A DNA stretch of 64,000 nucleotides from Neodiprion pinetum (Eukaryota; Arthropoda; Insecta; Hymenoptera; Diprionidae). The notes beneath the pieces were generated by a model that saw only the letters and a list, made by a program, of their open reading frames with translations, searched no databases and was not told the DNA's origin. Within the stretch, counting starts at the first letter, position 1; every line of letters starts with the position of its first letter. The stretch spans positions 36,620,607 through 36,684,606 of the forward strand of contig NC_060235.2 of NCBI RefSeq assembly GCF_021155775.2. The letters run 5' to 3'. Of this stretch, positions 35,535 through 49,148 are shown piece after piece. The position numbers and the translations under genes are program-made.

Positions 35535-38500
35535 TACATGCTCGCAATAAAATTCGCCTCGCGAATCTCTCGAGTGTGCAATTCAACACCGGGGAAGAAT
35601 TTCTATCCTGGCCCGTGTATACACGCGGTGTCAGATATATACGGTATATGCGAAATCCTGGCTCATCTTCCCCGAGTCGACTATGTACTCTTATTGTTAA
35701 GGAGTGCGGAATACTTTCGTTTATCCTTTGTCACAGCGCCGCCGATTCTGTCCGGAATGACTCCGAGATGACTGCATAGGGATTATTGAAACTTGAACAG
35801 CAGGAGAAAACAGCGGAGAAGGGAGAGGCGAATGTGAAAAATGGCTGTGCGTCTAATGACGAAGAAAAACCAGCGGTTGGGGAACATCGAAACATATTTT
35901 ACTGCAAGGGTACCAGGAGTATTATAAATCGTCCTGAAACGATATTGATAGTGAGCCATAAATGTCGCGGGAAAAATATTAGTGACGCACGATGCTTTTT
36001 CGGTGCTCTCGCATTTGCGCAGCCACGATTTTTTCCACGTTCCTATATCTACGCTGTAAGAAATGTGGCACAAGGTGAAATTGTCAGATCTGGAAATATA
36101 CCGTAAGACAATGTTTCTGGTAAAATCAAAAATTGAGCATCGGGATAATTTTTTATTTAGACCAAATTATAGTTTATTGAAGTCCAGACACCGCAGTTTC
36201 TTTTACAGTGTATCTTATAATAACATTTTGCAGGGTCAAATTGCGATGAAAATGCTCAGTTCGTTGCAACTGTAAGAACAACCAAAAACAGTTGATTTTC
36301 GATCAAATCGATTACGTTTCAAACTCGATTAATCGACCGACTCGATTATTTTTCCTCACAATCGGTTTTTGCTCATTTACTCCCATGAACGATGCAATAC
36401 AATATCAATTTATGTCGTTAAAGCATCAATTATTATCATTGTTTTACTCACCAAGTACCTGTTTCATATAATAAGTGAAAGATAACTGACCATTTTCACC
36501 TGAAATTGAAAAATCTTTTGAACGAAGCTATAAATTATGAAAAAACTTTTCCGCTATTAAGACTACATCCTAAAATTTACCAAATTTTTGTTTCACATGC
36601 ACCGTTTAAAAAAACTACGAAATAATCGATTAATCGGTTAATTTTTACCAAAACAATCGAGTCGTGTTCGATTATTTTTAGTTCACTGGCCATCGGCAGA
36701 CTTCACTCCTGATTTTTCCACCGCGGATGGTGTTCGCCGTTTTCGCAAACCGACAAAGACTTCGTCGTTCATTCGCGTCCTGGAAGCGAGGCGAAAGATC
36801 ACGAGAGGCGAAAATGTTGGCTCGAGGTTCCGCAGCACGGCTTCTCGTTGGAGCCGTAAATTCCCTGAGGTCACGGAGTTCGTCGCTGCGGGGTTTTGGG
36901 TCAGTGGGCCAAACCCGAACCGCGGTGGTAAAACGAGAGCGGTAAATAGCGAAAGAGGAAGGGGGCGAAGGATCTCCGCCTAAAATAAATGGCCCCTCGG
37001 TACGGGGCGCCCCGAGTTACGTGGTCGGCCCTGGCCTAGGATGCTCCGTGGTTTCTGGCTCAGGATTCCCGAAGGACATCGCTTGGAAGTCGGTTCCACC
37101 GAATTGTCTACATCTCGGATGTATAACCATGAAAGATTTCGCGGCGCCAGTCTGGCAGAAATTTTCCTCCCGTATTCCCTTAAAAGTATACCCGAAAAGA
37201 CATTTTCGAATTATTCCGAGAATATTGGAGAACCGACCGGAGCATTGAAACGGAATCAAATTGTTTTGTCACGACCATCGAGAGGGCAATTTGTTGTTAT
37301 TTTTTTATTTTTTTTTTCCGTCGAAAAAAATTCGAAATCTGGATCTGCGCATGACAAAATTTTTTACATGTATTTTATACACTTGCGAAGCAGAATATTC
37401 GACGCTCTGAAGTAACCGGGTTTTTATTTTTTCTGCTCTCATAACAACGCTTGCAAGGTAACAAAATCAGTGAAATTCAATCCCGCGAAATATACGCAAT
37501 TATCGTTTTTTAACGAAGAAGTAAATTAAATTAAAACCCAACACGATTACTTTCATACGTTTCTGCGCTCTATCGTACCCAATCGAAGAGTAATATTTTA
37601 CTCGCAAATACATACCTATGCCAATTAATTCTACGATAAGTAATAAAAGTTTGATCGTTTATTGTGAAAAAAAAAGAATATGAAAAAAATACAATTTCAA
37701 CGTTGTAAAATAATCGGAAAGTTTTAATAGAACGTGAATCGCATTGTAGAATAAAATTACTTTGAAATATTATATTTCATATCACAGCGTTTATTCACAG
37801 ATATAATAATTGCTTGCATAATAGAGAAAAAATTTCACCCGAGGTAAAACTGCAAGCTCTAAAGACTTTCATTCAACCGTTATATGACGTGCGGTGTATG
37901 CCATTGCCTGACTGATCACCGGCACGTGTTTGAGGAGGAGTACCGAGTGTGTACGGCATGTAGAAAAATTCCTGGCTTTTATGTATAACCACCGACCACC
38001 GGATCGATGATGACTGGCTATTCAGTTTTCCATGTTATTGGAATGGCCGAGGCTCCGCTGCATTTGACATCCGACTACCTCGTGAATCGGATTATTGTTT
38101 TCGTTGTTGCCGCTCCGGGGTGAAAGGTGATTTTTTCCCCCCTTCCATTTTACCCACTTTGTTTTAGATTGGATCGGTTATTTTATCGCTCAGGATTAAA
38201 TATATACGTACGTACATACCTCTGCCTCCTGAAAACCAATACGATAAATCCGAAAAACCCGGGGGGTGCTGATCAGCCTCCTGCAAGTTACTTCGCAGAC
38301 GCGTAAAAAGTACAACGTATAGCTTCTGCACGGTCTGATCTTGGTGCGCTAAAAACAAGTCTACGAACTGTGTCTAACGGCGAGGTCGTGAATTTATGGA
38401 GAATAATAGACGGTTGTTGATTATCGAAGAGAATTATTCATGTATCTTACAGCGTAAACTGCTGGTGACACTTTGCCTGCGCCAAATTTATGGCGTATAA

Positions 38501-39716
38501 CTACTGCGATATGTCTGGGATGGTGGGAAGTATGGATCGACTATAATTGTCGTAATTTTTTCGTAATAGTCATTTTCTTTTTTTTTTTCTCATACGTTAC
38601 AGTTGTTCGTTAGTAATCCATTAAATTTGATCGATCGAAGAATTAATCTTTATTCACGGATTGATTCATTTAATCAAGCTTAAGTTAAAGCAAGCAAAGT
38701 TGTTATGTCCGGAAGGCTTTACGAAGGTGGGGATGAAAATGTAGTAATATCGTAATACAGAAGGATCACAGCGCCGAATTTTCTCAAAGACTCGAAGATT
38801 TGTATCACGGTATTTTTCAAACGCGTAAAGTGAAGTATATAAAAGTCAAAAGGTAGAAAGGTCAAAGTGTGGAAAGCCATGATGTAGAAACGTCAGAATG
38901 ACTTTGAATACGGGAGAATTTCGACGATTCTATACTTCAACATTCTACATTTTGCCTCTTCTATATTCCGTCAATCTACATTCCATATGATTCTATAAAA
39001 CAGATTTTCGTTTTTTGTAACATCGATACGATGACCCTTCTGTTTGCCAATCCTTCCAAGTTTTTACCACCACCTGCTTTACAAAGACTTGCTCAACCTG
39101 AATTATTAAATGCTCAATTTAGAGCTGACTCAAGACAACGGCAATCCGTGGATTCTAACGATAAATCAAGTCCAGTTGGAAATAAAGTTTAACAATGCGT
39201 TCACAGGGGGAGAAAAAAAAGAGAAAACAAGTTATCTCGAGAACGTCCAAAGGCTTTTATCTGAGCTTATCCACCCGGTTGTACCGAAACAATTCTGACA
39301 AGAGGATACTTTCCGTCCCTTCCGAAATCCCTGTATAGCGAAACTTTTTCTGCTATTTCTTTTTTTCCCTTCTCTCTTCTTTTTTTTTTTTTTTTTTTAT
39401 CATCCCCCTCGCTCGCGGTTCCTGCATCACGCGCAACATTCTTTTACACGCATCAGCCGAGGGATCCACCGTTCCGTAATTTTCCCCCTTTTGGTCTGCA
39501 ATCATACGAGGGACGAAAATTGAAGCCGGGTAGAAGTTTCCACGCGATGCGAAATTTCACCGACCCATCGAAGACGGTCGAAATGTTTTATCGGTTTCTA
39601 CGCTGTTTCGCACGCCGTTCGGCCGAGGACTCGTCCTCCTGTTTAGCGATTGGCTAATCCAAGACGACGTCGAGACGCGGCGACACGATTATCGATGAAA
39701 TTATAATCGCTTCTAC
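35535..39716. other. Intergenic, nothing assigned
   Basis: A stretch at about 36291-36690 starts and ends with inverted TCGATTAATCG-type motifs and may be an old repeat. Another at 38830-39000 is made of TCTACATTC-like short units on one side and similar reverse-complement units on the other. A T run occurs at 39379-39398. No gene was recognised. Confidence 0.4.
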
Positions 39717-39922
39717 CCTTTCACAGCGGTTCGGTAAGCCATCAGCTGTCGGCCACGGCGCTCCTCGGAAGTCCGGATGGCTCGCGGCACCCTCTTGACG
39801 TGTACGAATTTGCCGAGGAGGATTATCGTCATCACAACGGAAGCGGCCGCGGACACCATCAGAATGGGAGAATCGGCCTCTGGGAGTGTCTCGTCGGATG
39901 CAGGCATCGGCTGGATCAGCAG
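39717..39922 (-). CDS. Candidate coding exon with a transmembrane segment, gene unknown
   Basis: On the minus strand, an acceptor-like GCCTGGCCAG (or TATTGCAG at 39949) is followed by an open frame reading LLIQPMPASDETLPEADSP, then a hydrophobic stretch ILMVSAAASVVMTIILLGKF, then a basic segment HVKRVPRAIRTSEERRGRQL, then MAYRTAVKG and a TAG at 39715-39713. A GT donor could instead be used at 39716. The acidic-outside, positive-inside layout fits a single-pass membrane anchor. Codon use is strongly coding-like (many CTG, GCC, ATC, AAG). No family was recognised and no neighbouring exons were located. Confidence 0.4.
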
Positions 39923-41858
39923 CTGGCCAGGCGAAGAGTGAGTAAAAGCTGCAATACGCTGGTAAACTACGATACTGCACAAATTAGCGCGTTCAAATCG
40001 AGCGAAATTCATCATCCCTTACAAGGAGACTTACGATTAGTATTCAAGATTCCAAAATCGTTGTCGCAAATTTGATTTTCTCTTTAGTCTCACGTTTTCA
40101 CCTGTAAGAATAATGTCAGAAGTGATGAAATATATTCACTCGGGAATACGCGGTAATCATTATCACCGCAGATTCGGATTTTATGCTGATTTAAAACTTT
40201 TGTTAAAGTGTTTAAAAATTAATGTTCACTGGAAAAATTTTCACCATAAGCTTGACCCAGATTTTCGTCCAACACACCATAAATTCACGACTTCGATTTA
40301 ACGTAACTCTTTTTATAAACACATCGTCGATGAAACAAACTGTAATTTGACAAGGTAAGGTATATATTTTATAGTTTGATTATTCGGAGTTTTCTCCATA
40401 AGTGCAGAATTTGATCGGTGATACGGGCCGCGTTTAATCGCCCTTAGCGATGAATATAGGAAGTGGGTAATTATAGGGTCGATGGCAAGCAATTGGGAAA
40501 TACGTCATCCGGTCGGACCGAGGATGAATCGCTCCGTCCGAAGCGAGGTTTCAGTTCCCTGCATCCGTTTTCTTCGTTCGATTGGTCTCCGAGAGCGCTC
40601 TCGGCCCCATGAACGAGACTTGAAATGGAATCGCTCGCTATCTTTGATCCTAATTCCGGAAGATCTCGCTCGCAATCTTCAGATGCGTAGAGTGACGTCA
40701 AAAGATTCGTATACAGCCGCCTAATCCCGTCTTTGATAATTAACGGCGGGCTAATTAGAGGCCGTAATCGACGTGCCGAACGCGTATTCCTCGCATCCTG
40801 CGTAATGATGTCTATAAGCAATCATCGCATGGATGAGGTCCCAACTTGATCGTTAACCGGTTGTAACACTTATCCTTGTGTCATAGTCTTGAATTCTCTC
40901 TCTCTCTCTCTCTCCTATGTACGTATAATTTTTTTACATATGTCTATGGATGCTAGGGAATATTACCCCGCAATCAAATAAATATGCATCCATTTATCTA
41001 TCTCTCTGGAAATTTTCATTACCGAATAAAACGTTTTCGCGGCTGACCGCTGCGCCCGCGTGTTTTCACATTCGGCGTCGTATCATCGCGAGAAAATTTG
41101 ACGAATCTGATGGTGAACCGCCGAGTTTGCGGCTAGCCGAGGCTCACACCGAACACTCTGCCCTTTTTTTTTTTTGTTTTTTCTTATCCTTTTTTTCTCC
41201 AGAAATGATGAGCAGCCGCAGGATCCGCGAACGGAAAATGCTGGAAACATTTCGCCACTGCAAGTTCGCCTGAGGTTATTTATACGAGGCAAAAATTTTT
41301 GCCTCTCCCACGCACGTGACTTGTTACGTTATGTATGTAATATGTAAATTATAAATGGACACAGGAAAAGATTCAAACGGATGCGTCGGACGAGTTATGC
41401 GATTACATATATGTATCGCGACAGAAGTGTTCGGGATGGAATGAAAGCGAATGAGAGGGGGAAGGGGAAAATTGAAAGATATTAGAAAAGTGCTTGTGGA
41501 GCGGTTGCTCATCTTCCACGAGTCATCTAATCAAGGCGTCACTCTTGAATAACCCGAGGCGAAGGAGGATCGGAAGGCTGACAGGAGAATTCGAAAAAGT
41601 AATTCGTCAAGACTATTTATAACACCTAATTTTTTTCTCTCTCTTACTCCTTCGACAGTTTTTTCCGGCTTCATTGACCACTCTGTATGACGCTGTGTTA
41701 CCTCAGCAGCTCTTGCACCGCGCAACAAGGGTGAACCAATGTAATAAAATAATTGGCTGAATTCCTGTATAAACGTGATATAATACAACGGGAAAGAATA
41801 CGTACAAGATAAAAATGAAAATTTTTCAAAGGATCTTCTCAAAGTAATATACATGTAT
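39923..41858. other. Intergenic, nothing assigned
   Basis: No gene recognised. The longest minus-strand frame (40471-40821) lacks a domain and ends in an AT-rich flank without splice logic. Confidence 0.4.
40894..40914. repeat. (CT)n microsatellite
   Basis: An uninterrupted CT tract of about 20 bases. Confidence 0.9.
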
Positions 41859-42499
41859 TAGGGTGGTCCTTACTTAAGGTGTTGGCAATTTTTTTCGGAC
41901 CACCCCCCAAATCAACATCAAATAATTTAAAAATAATTTCCTAACTTCTTTATACATTAAGTTCAACTCTAAGATAGTTCGCATCCTGGTCGAATTTTCT
42001 TATGGAAATTAACACGGGAAAAACTTTTTTTCTCAGTCTATATTTTATTGTAAAAGTATTAATGTTCCAAAAAATCTGTAACCACGAGGTTTTAGTGGGG
42101 ATTAATGCTAATACCTGAGAAAAAATTCACATCATCATAACAGGTAATCTAGACAAATTACACATCCCCTAAATGGTAAAAAGTCAGATTTCGAGGGTGT
42201 GCAATTCGTCGAGATTAGTTGGTATGATGATGCGAATTTTTTCTCAGACGGTAGCAGTAATGCCCACTATGACCTCGGAGTTACAGATTTTTTGGCACAT
42301 TATTACTTTAACAACAAAATGCATAGTGAGAAAAAAAAGTGTTTCCCACTTCCACAAGAAACTTCGATCACATTGCGGACTATCTTAAAGTTGAGGTGAA
42401 AATCTGAAAAAATCAGGCAATTGTTTTTGAATTATTTGAAGTTTATTTGGAAGATGGGGTGGCAAAAATTCGTCAACACCCGAAATAAGGTCTACCCTA
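41859..42499. mobile_element. Full-length palindromic MITE, 641 bp, with 6-bp direct repeat ATGTAT
   Basis: The element is an imperfect palindrome over almost its whole length, with arms of about 310 bases. The ends read TAGGGTGGTCCTTACTTAAG on the left and TAGGGTAGACCTTATTTCGG on the reverse-complemented right. Matching inner blocks include CCAAAAAATCTGTAAC on each arm. ATGTAT occurs immediately outside both ends (41853-41858 and 42500-42505), consistent with a target-site duplication. The small open frames inside are shadows of the palindrome. Confidence 0.85.
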
Positions 42500-43434
42500 A
42501 TGTATGTACGTATATATATATTTTATGTTCTTTTGTTTTTTATGTTTTATGGAGGTGGATAAAATAGTCGAAACTTCGACATCAATTGTTAAAGAAATAG
42601 TAGACAAAATTTACAACCATCCGTGAATAACATCTTGACGAGCTTTTGCCTCCATGAGATTCGATTCTTTTGCAACCCTTTTTTGCAGTTTCGCTCAAAT
42701 GAAGGCTATTCTCCCATCCTCGAACTTCCGGATCTTCTCCCCCTATTTATTATAGGTGAAAAGTTAATTATCGCGAGGTATTTCGCTCCTCGGATCATCC
42801 CTTCATCCCTTCATCCCTTCATCTCTCGTCCTATCAGGGCTCGTCTAGCTGCAGGTTGAATGGCCCGAACAGCTCGGCCATTTTCCCCTCTTTCTTTTAC
42901 GAGACCATCCGCAATTTACCGTTTATTTACTTTTTCTATGTTCCTGCGACTTTCCCGCCTTCGGAGAGGTCAACTCGGCCTTCGCCGCAGTGCGGAAAAA
43001 GGCGATCGCAAATAACGGGCACGCCGCAAGCATGGAAATATGTAACGTGTTACGGGAAACGGTGAGACTTTGCGTCGCGTTAACGACGTCGACTTTATCG
43101 CGCACGAAAGATGGGCCTCAAAATCGCGCAACGTACCGGCTAAATCGTCGTCTTCGGTCGTGTTCAGAGAATTTCCGAAGGCTGCGATAAGGACGAGGAA
43201 AATATCCTTGTTAAAAAAAATTGCTCTCCGATTCAACTACGTTTCATTCGTGGCATAAGCGATTTTTTGTTTTCCACTTGCCCCTGCAGCTCACAACAAG
43301 GACTCTTGAATGGTTTTTCGCGAAGCTCAAGAGACGCGTAAGTAAGCAAAGCAGTCTTGTCTTCGCGGGGTACTTTTTAGCCGAGCCTGCACCCTCGACA
43401 CGTGACACGAAATGGGCGAGACAGAGCCGAGAAG

Positions 43435-43465
<31 letters not shown>

Positions 43466-46400
43466 AAGGGAGAGAACGACGGGGGAGCTGAGACGAGTGG
43501 GATGGGAACACTTTGGACTCTCCGACAAAAGAGGATTCCCCTTTTTAATTCGTCTGGTAAATGTCCGGAGCGGAGAATCGTCGTCATACTTATTTCGGGA
43601 GCTCTGATTCCCGTGCCTGTTAAGCCTCGAGTTTTCCCCGACAAACCGCACACGCGTGTTACAATATATCTGCCGTGCCGTGTGTGTCCTACAACCTGGA
43701 ATATGTCGCCGGTTATTCTTGGAACTTTCTTTTAAAAATTTCTCCGTCGCATCGGGTATCGCCACGCGTCAATCACGGTTGGAAAATCGATGAAATCACT
43801 TTGGCCGTATCAAACGCTCTTCGATTCTTTGATCAAGAGAATTATTTGAAACGTACTGTAAACCCCGGGGAGATTCGGCGGAGAGCTTTGATGCTACCCG
43901 TCACTCAGGCTGCCCGGCTGATTCCACTTTACGAATTTACGTCGAGCGTATACCTTCCGCCTGCGGAGTGTTTTGAATAGAACAATGTTTCATGTTTTCG
44001 TATATCGATTCCGGTGCTGGGTGAAATCTAATTTTTCGATTTTAGAAAGCTCTTCCACTCTCGAGTCAACGAAATTTTCAAACAAAATTCAGACGAAAGT
44101 GCGTCGACGTAGAGAAAAAATTGTACAAATTTTGCGAGCACAGTTTATTCAACGGGTATGAAGATCGGCATTGTTTAGAAACCGGAAACGGTGAGATCAT
44201 CTCAACAATTTCCGTACGCCACGTGTTCGCCGGATACATGCAGATTCTAAATTCGCGTCGAGTCATTTGTCTGGAATTCACGGAAATGATTTCATTGCGT
44301 GCAAATATGCTGAAAAAACGAAAGCAAAGCAAGAATTTACAGAGGCTCTAATTTTTTTTTAAGATAAGGACTAAATAATTTATATTTAACGAGTGATTCT
44401 CCTGTAATAATTCGATTCCCTGCTTCAATCTAAGGTCAGTGAAAATATTTGCGTACTGCGAGCTTGAAATTTGCGGAGAACAATTTATAGTATTTATACC
44501 TGTATATTTGTATGTATATTATATATATTTGTAAAAACAAGACGAGCGATTTAGAGGCCTAATTAGGATGTCGTATACATATATAAAGGTCTTGTTGACC
44601 GTAGGGAATGAAACGGTGAGATCGTCGACGATGTGTAAAAATATAGCCACGACAGGTCTATAAAAAGATTTTTTTAACATTACGTCGCCTAGGTGTAGAA
44701 AGATTCGGCGGAGTAGCGTTTCATGGCTGTGAGAAATGCCGCGGATCGGGATCCCTCGATTTCTTATACATATCCCTGAAGGATGCGCGACCAAGAGTGC
44801 GGGGTTAAAAAGGCAAAGTACAAATAGAATCAAAGAAAGCGGAGAAATAAAATGAAATACGGACAAGGATTTCCGGACAGTGGGCGAGTCCTTTTCAAGC
44901 CCGGCGTGTTTGGGATTCGCTCGAAGTCTTGCGAGGATTTCGGCAGGATTTCGGCGTTTGCAAAATTGTTATCATCATGCAGGGGCTCAGGATCACGATT
45001 CAAAAAGTTACATTTTCTTTTCCTCCGACTTCCTGTTCTCTACCACCTTATAAGACGTTATCATTATTATTATCATTATTATTATCATTCTTTTTCCGGT
45101 CCCTAAATCAGGAGAAGCTTTTTTTCTTTACAACCTACCCTCGTTTCGAAGAAGAAGAGGAAAAAAGAAAAAAAAAAAAAAAAAATAGAAAAAATATTTC
45201 TGCCGCTGAGAATCTGATCGTAAAATTTATTCGAGTTCTCAACTTTTACAATTCTTCTTTTCTTGTAAACTCCCATCGATACCGACACCCGGATATTTTC
45301 AACTGATCGTGAACTCGGTTTAGTGGAATACCGTTTCTCTAGGGTAAGATTCATCAATTCGTCCCTTTTGGTTGTTTTTTTTTTTTTTTTGTTTCATACA
45401 AGCTATCAGAGCCAAAAGCACTCAACGTTAATTGGCCGACCATATTGCACGGTCTTGTAATTCGCCTGGAAAATCGAAATTTGTTGACCCAAAAAATAAT
45501 TTTGTAATCCCTCATCAACCCGAGCGATGGCGTACCGCTGTGTCATTATCCCCGGAGCCCAACAGTTGACAATCTAAACGAGCCGGCCGGAGTGAAATCC
45601 GAGTAATCAATTCACCCGGCGGTATTAACCCATCGAATGCTCGTTCTCGTCGACCGATAAGCCATTAGAAATTAAATCCCATATTTATTTATTGGCAGTA
45701 ACGATAAAGCTTTCGGTGTTATTTCGTTATTATATCAAATGTTCTTCATTCAATATTTCTTATCTCGCTTTTTCACCCCTTTCGATCCACGCTGACATTC
45801 GCTGTATATATTCGTTCGACTCTATAAGTGGGCATTGATCTTTCAAAAACGAATCAGTTATATTTTGACGGTGTAATTAATCACGCGATCCTCCGGAGCC
45901 CGGAACAGACTCTCGATTTCTACCCCCTCGACGTCCGACGCCTCCCGCATTAGCGGCAAGGGCAGCACCTAATCAATCTTCTCATTTCTCGACGCGCTCG
46001 TGAAAGACGTGGTTTATGAAAAGGCAGTCTGCTTCCCCGGCTCGTGGAAACAAGCTTCGAAATCTGAGCGGGCGTAGAGAAAAGACGATTGTTCAACTCT
46101 GAGCATTCTCCCATCAAAGCCAAATTGGAAAGTGTAAAGAGCGTCGCTAAGAAGCTTCGCAAGCTCGCTACAGGCATTGGAACACCGATGTGACACTGGG
46201 AGCACAGGGTGTGCACCTATCTATGTCGGTCAAAGCTTTCGCACAAAGCGCCTCTTAACTTTCAAACGCGTCAACGGTTTGCGAACAAAAGTTAATGTCG
46301 GAACGAATTCAAGGGATCGTAGCTGTCAATGACCAATGGAAGACCTTTTCATCGTAGAGATTATCCTCTGCAACGGTGTTTGCGAGGAGAGGGATTGGAA

Positions 46401-48496
46401 GATTGAATTTACCATGGAGCATCGAAAGGAATAATCCTCTTTGGTGGGGATGAGTGAAGTCGAGACAAGCATAAGGCTCGGTGCTTTTTCCCTCATAAAA
46501 CAGTAACAATAAAAGCTGTTCGTGATCGTTATGCTGGTCGATCGCGTTTGCAAAACGAGGAGAAGCTGAACCTTGACAGTGAACGGTACTTTTCCAACAT
46601 CGCGAAGCTACGTTCCAATGTCGACAATCTATGTTCCGGAGTTGCCGGTCTCTGCCGGAAGTTCAGACGGAAGAGGCCCCGCTGGAACGGGGAACGGAGG
46701 AAATGACGTCAGGAGTCCTTTCCCAGTCCTGCCAAGCCAAAGGGTTTGGCTTTGCCTGCGGCAAACCTTCTTGCCAGGAAAGAGGGTCTTTCTCAGGAAT
46801 CCTCGGTGGGTGGATGGATGGATGGATAGATTTTTAGTTCATCTTTCGCGGCTTTGCTTTCTCACACGATCGCGAGTCTAACACCTAGTCCATAACCTGG
46901 TTGAAACGTAGCGACAAATAATGAATTTTGTCGTTCAATCCAATTATCACGGTCACAAAGTTCAATCAATATTCGCGGCTTGGATTCCAGGCACCTCGCA
47001 TTAAAATGAGTTTACGAGGAGAACAGGCGTCACGTACGATCCAAAACCTTCCAAATCGTTTGGGTGTTTTTCCTCGGGTAAGACGGAGGTGTTACATAAA
47101 TTTGATAATATTGTAGCGTCAACCGCAAGTTTTCAGCGTCTGCGAATGTAGTTTGGAGGATGAACGATACGATACGATCTCGATTCTCAGAATTGATTTT
47201 CGTTTAACTTATCTCTCGGAGCATTCCTCGAGAAAGTTCCTCGCCAAGGACCGAATCTCTCCCATCCGCCGATAGATAAGGTCCTCCTTGGCTGCTTCAT
47301 CGATAGATAAAGTCGCGCACCGCCTCGGCGGTGCAATTTGATGCTTCAGCAGGCAGCCAGCAGCTCGGTGTGGATGTTTTCGCCCGGTCCATTCTATCCT
47401 TGAGCTGCACCAAAGACTTTTTCCTCTATCCCCGGAGAATCTTCGCGCCGTGTTGGAAATTTTTTTTGCGGATCCTTTCAGCCGTCGTAAGCTGTCCATT
47501 TATCCTTCGAAACAATTAAGTGATACTGGCTTAGAACATCGGACAACTTATGCGTTATTCTTGCCACATTTTTTCACACTTTAATTCAGTGATCTCTCTC
47601 ACTCTCTCTCCGAAAATAAAGCATGCTTTCGGTATGGAAATTTACGAACTCGGTCCGATCCTGCTCGAGCCATGGTCATCCTTCTGAGCGGTAGATTACA
47701 TAGAATCCTTTTTGGAGATGTTCTTCGTTACACGTTCAAATCATCGTATCTCGTTAGGATCGGCCCGCCGAATTCACGTACAATAGAAGCAGAAGTTTCT
47801 TTTTGGATTACCTTACCTTTTTCCCGAATCACAAAAGAAAGATGTTGCGGCTGTGGCGGTCCGTTATTACACCGGGATCAGAAACGCGATCGGGCTTCTC
47901 GTGATTCTGTGGGTTGTATTTATTATTTGAGCAGCGTGTATAGCGGTGGAAAAACTTCGGGCGAATCTACGAGAAAAGCTTTCTTAGATGGAAAAGAACT
48001 AAGCAAATAATAATAATTATGAATAAACGAAGCTCCGGGATAATCATGCTCGGCGTGAATCTGCGAAGGGATTTAGGGGTTGTTTTGATTATGGCCATCC
48101 CTTCTGGTTATGGGATGATCTTAATTTCCACGGGTGGATCGTAAACGCAGACATGATTTCATCATTTTCTCTCGGCAACACGCGGTTTTCATTTGACCTT
48201 CTCTTGTTTTTGGTGTTTTTGTTGAATTTTGTATTTATTTTTTTTTTCTATCGTTCTTACTTCGTTAATTAAATTTAATTCTTCATTTTTTCTTTTCTTC
48301 TCGTAACATCTGCCAGCGAATTCATGAACTCTAATTTGGTTACCTTTTGTACCGCTTGCTTTTTCCGAGGAAACGACAGTATGGAAAATACGTAATATAT
48401 GCTTAATGTTTGAAATATGATACTCGTATAACGGGCAAAAGTATGAGACCTCAAGTGTCTGAACTAAATAAGTTCACCATCCATCAGATATAAGAA
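42500..48496. other. Intergenic, nothing assigned
   Basis: Contains a GA-rich microsatellite at 43434-43467, an ATT/ATC trinucleotide tract near 45060-45090, A and T runs at 45170-45185 and 45376-45390, and GGAT units at 46808-46826. Several frames of about 100 codons occur but none has a recognisable domain or splice context. Confidence 0.4.
43434..43467. repeat. (GA)n microsatellite
   Basis: A GA tract interrupted by single GG steps. It explains the Arg-Glu and Ser-Leu runs in frames across it. Confidence 0.9.
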
Positions 48497-49148
48497 ATGA
48501 ACGAGTTATCGCTCTCGCAACGCCGTCCGACTGACTGTCATGCTATGATTTTGATCTCAGTTCTCATCGCCGCCTTCGCAAGGTTATCCAGGCATATATT
48601 TATAATGGAAAGAGATATGTTACAACACCCAGCATTCCAATACTCGGACCCAATGACCCGTTTTATTCAACGTGAATATTCAGTCTTGCTTCGTACAAAA
48701 CACCGAAAGAGATACGCAGATGCATTGAGAACATTGAAGAAAATAATACTCGCCAAGAGAAATTCTTTTGAGAACTCGGCGCGGAAGAGAGAAAGCTTTA
48801 CGCAGGTTTCGGTCTTGCGAACTTAACTGCAACAATCGCGTTCTCGATCGGTCTTGAAATTGAAAAAGTATCGTTTTCAAACCCAGGGGTATAAGATCCG
48901 CGATCGAAATAAGCAAAGAATTTCAGTTGGGGAGCGTTCCGGGCCAGGAAAGGTGGGTTCAAGCGGTCGAGGAGAGTGGGAAGAAATAGGTTGAAAAAAT
49001 TATGAGAACAAATGAAAGACCCGGGCGGAAGCTTTTGACCTATGCCGAAAATCCTGCAGATCCTCGAGAACCGGAGCGAGGTCGAGGTCATAAAAACCGA
49101 GAGCATCGCGGGTCGCGGTGAACGTTAACGAGTGTCCAATGGAAACGA

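Noticed and set aside
42173..42399. Frames of about 70 codons
   Set aside because: They lie inside the palindromic element and are products of its arms.
43244..43765. 173-codon minus-strand frame with a long Ser-Leu run
   Set aside because: The run is the GA microsatellite at 43434-43467; flanks show no domain.
47209..47499. 96-codon minus-strand ORF starting MDSLRRLKGSAKK
   Set aside because: A stop codon abuts the ATG, the frame has no known domain, and the codon pattern is mixed; not strong enough to list as a gene.
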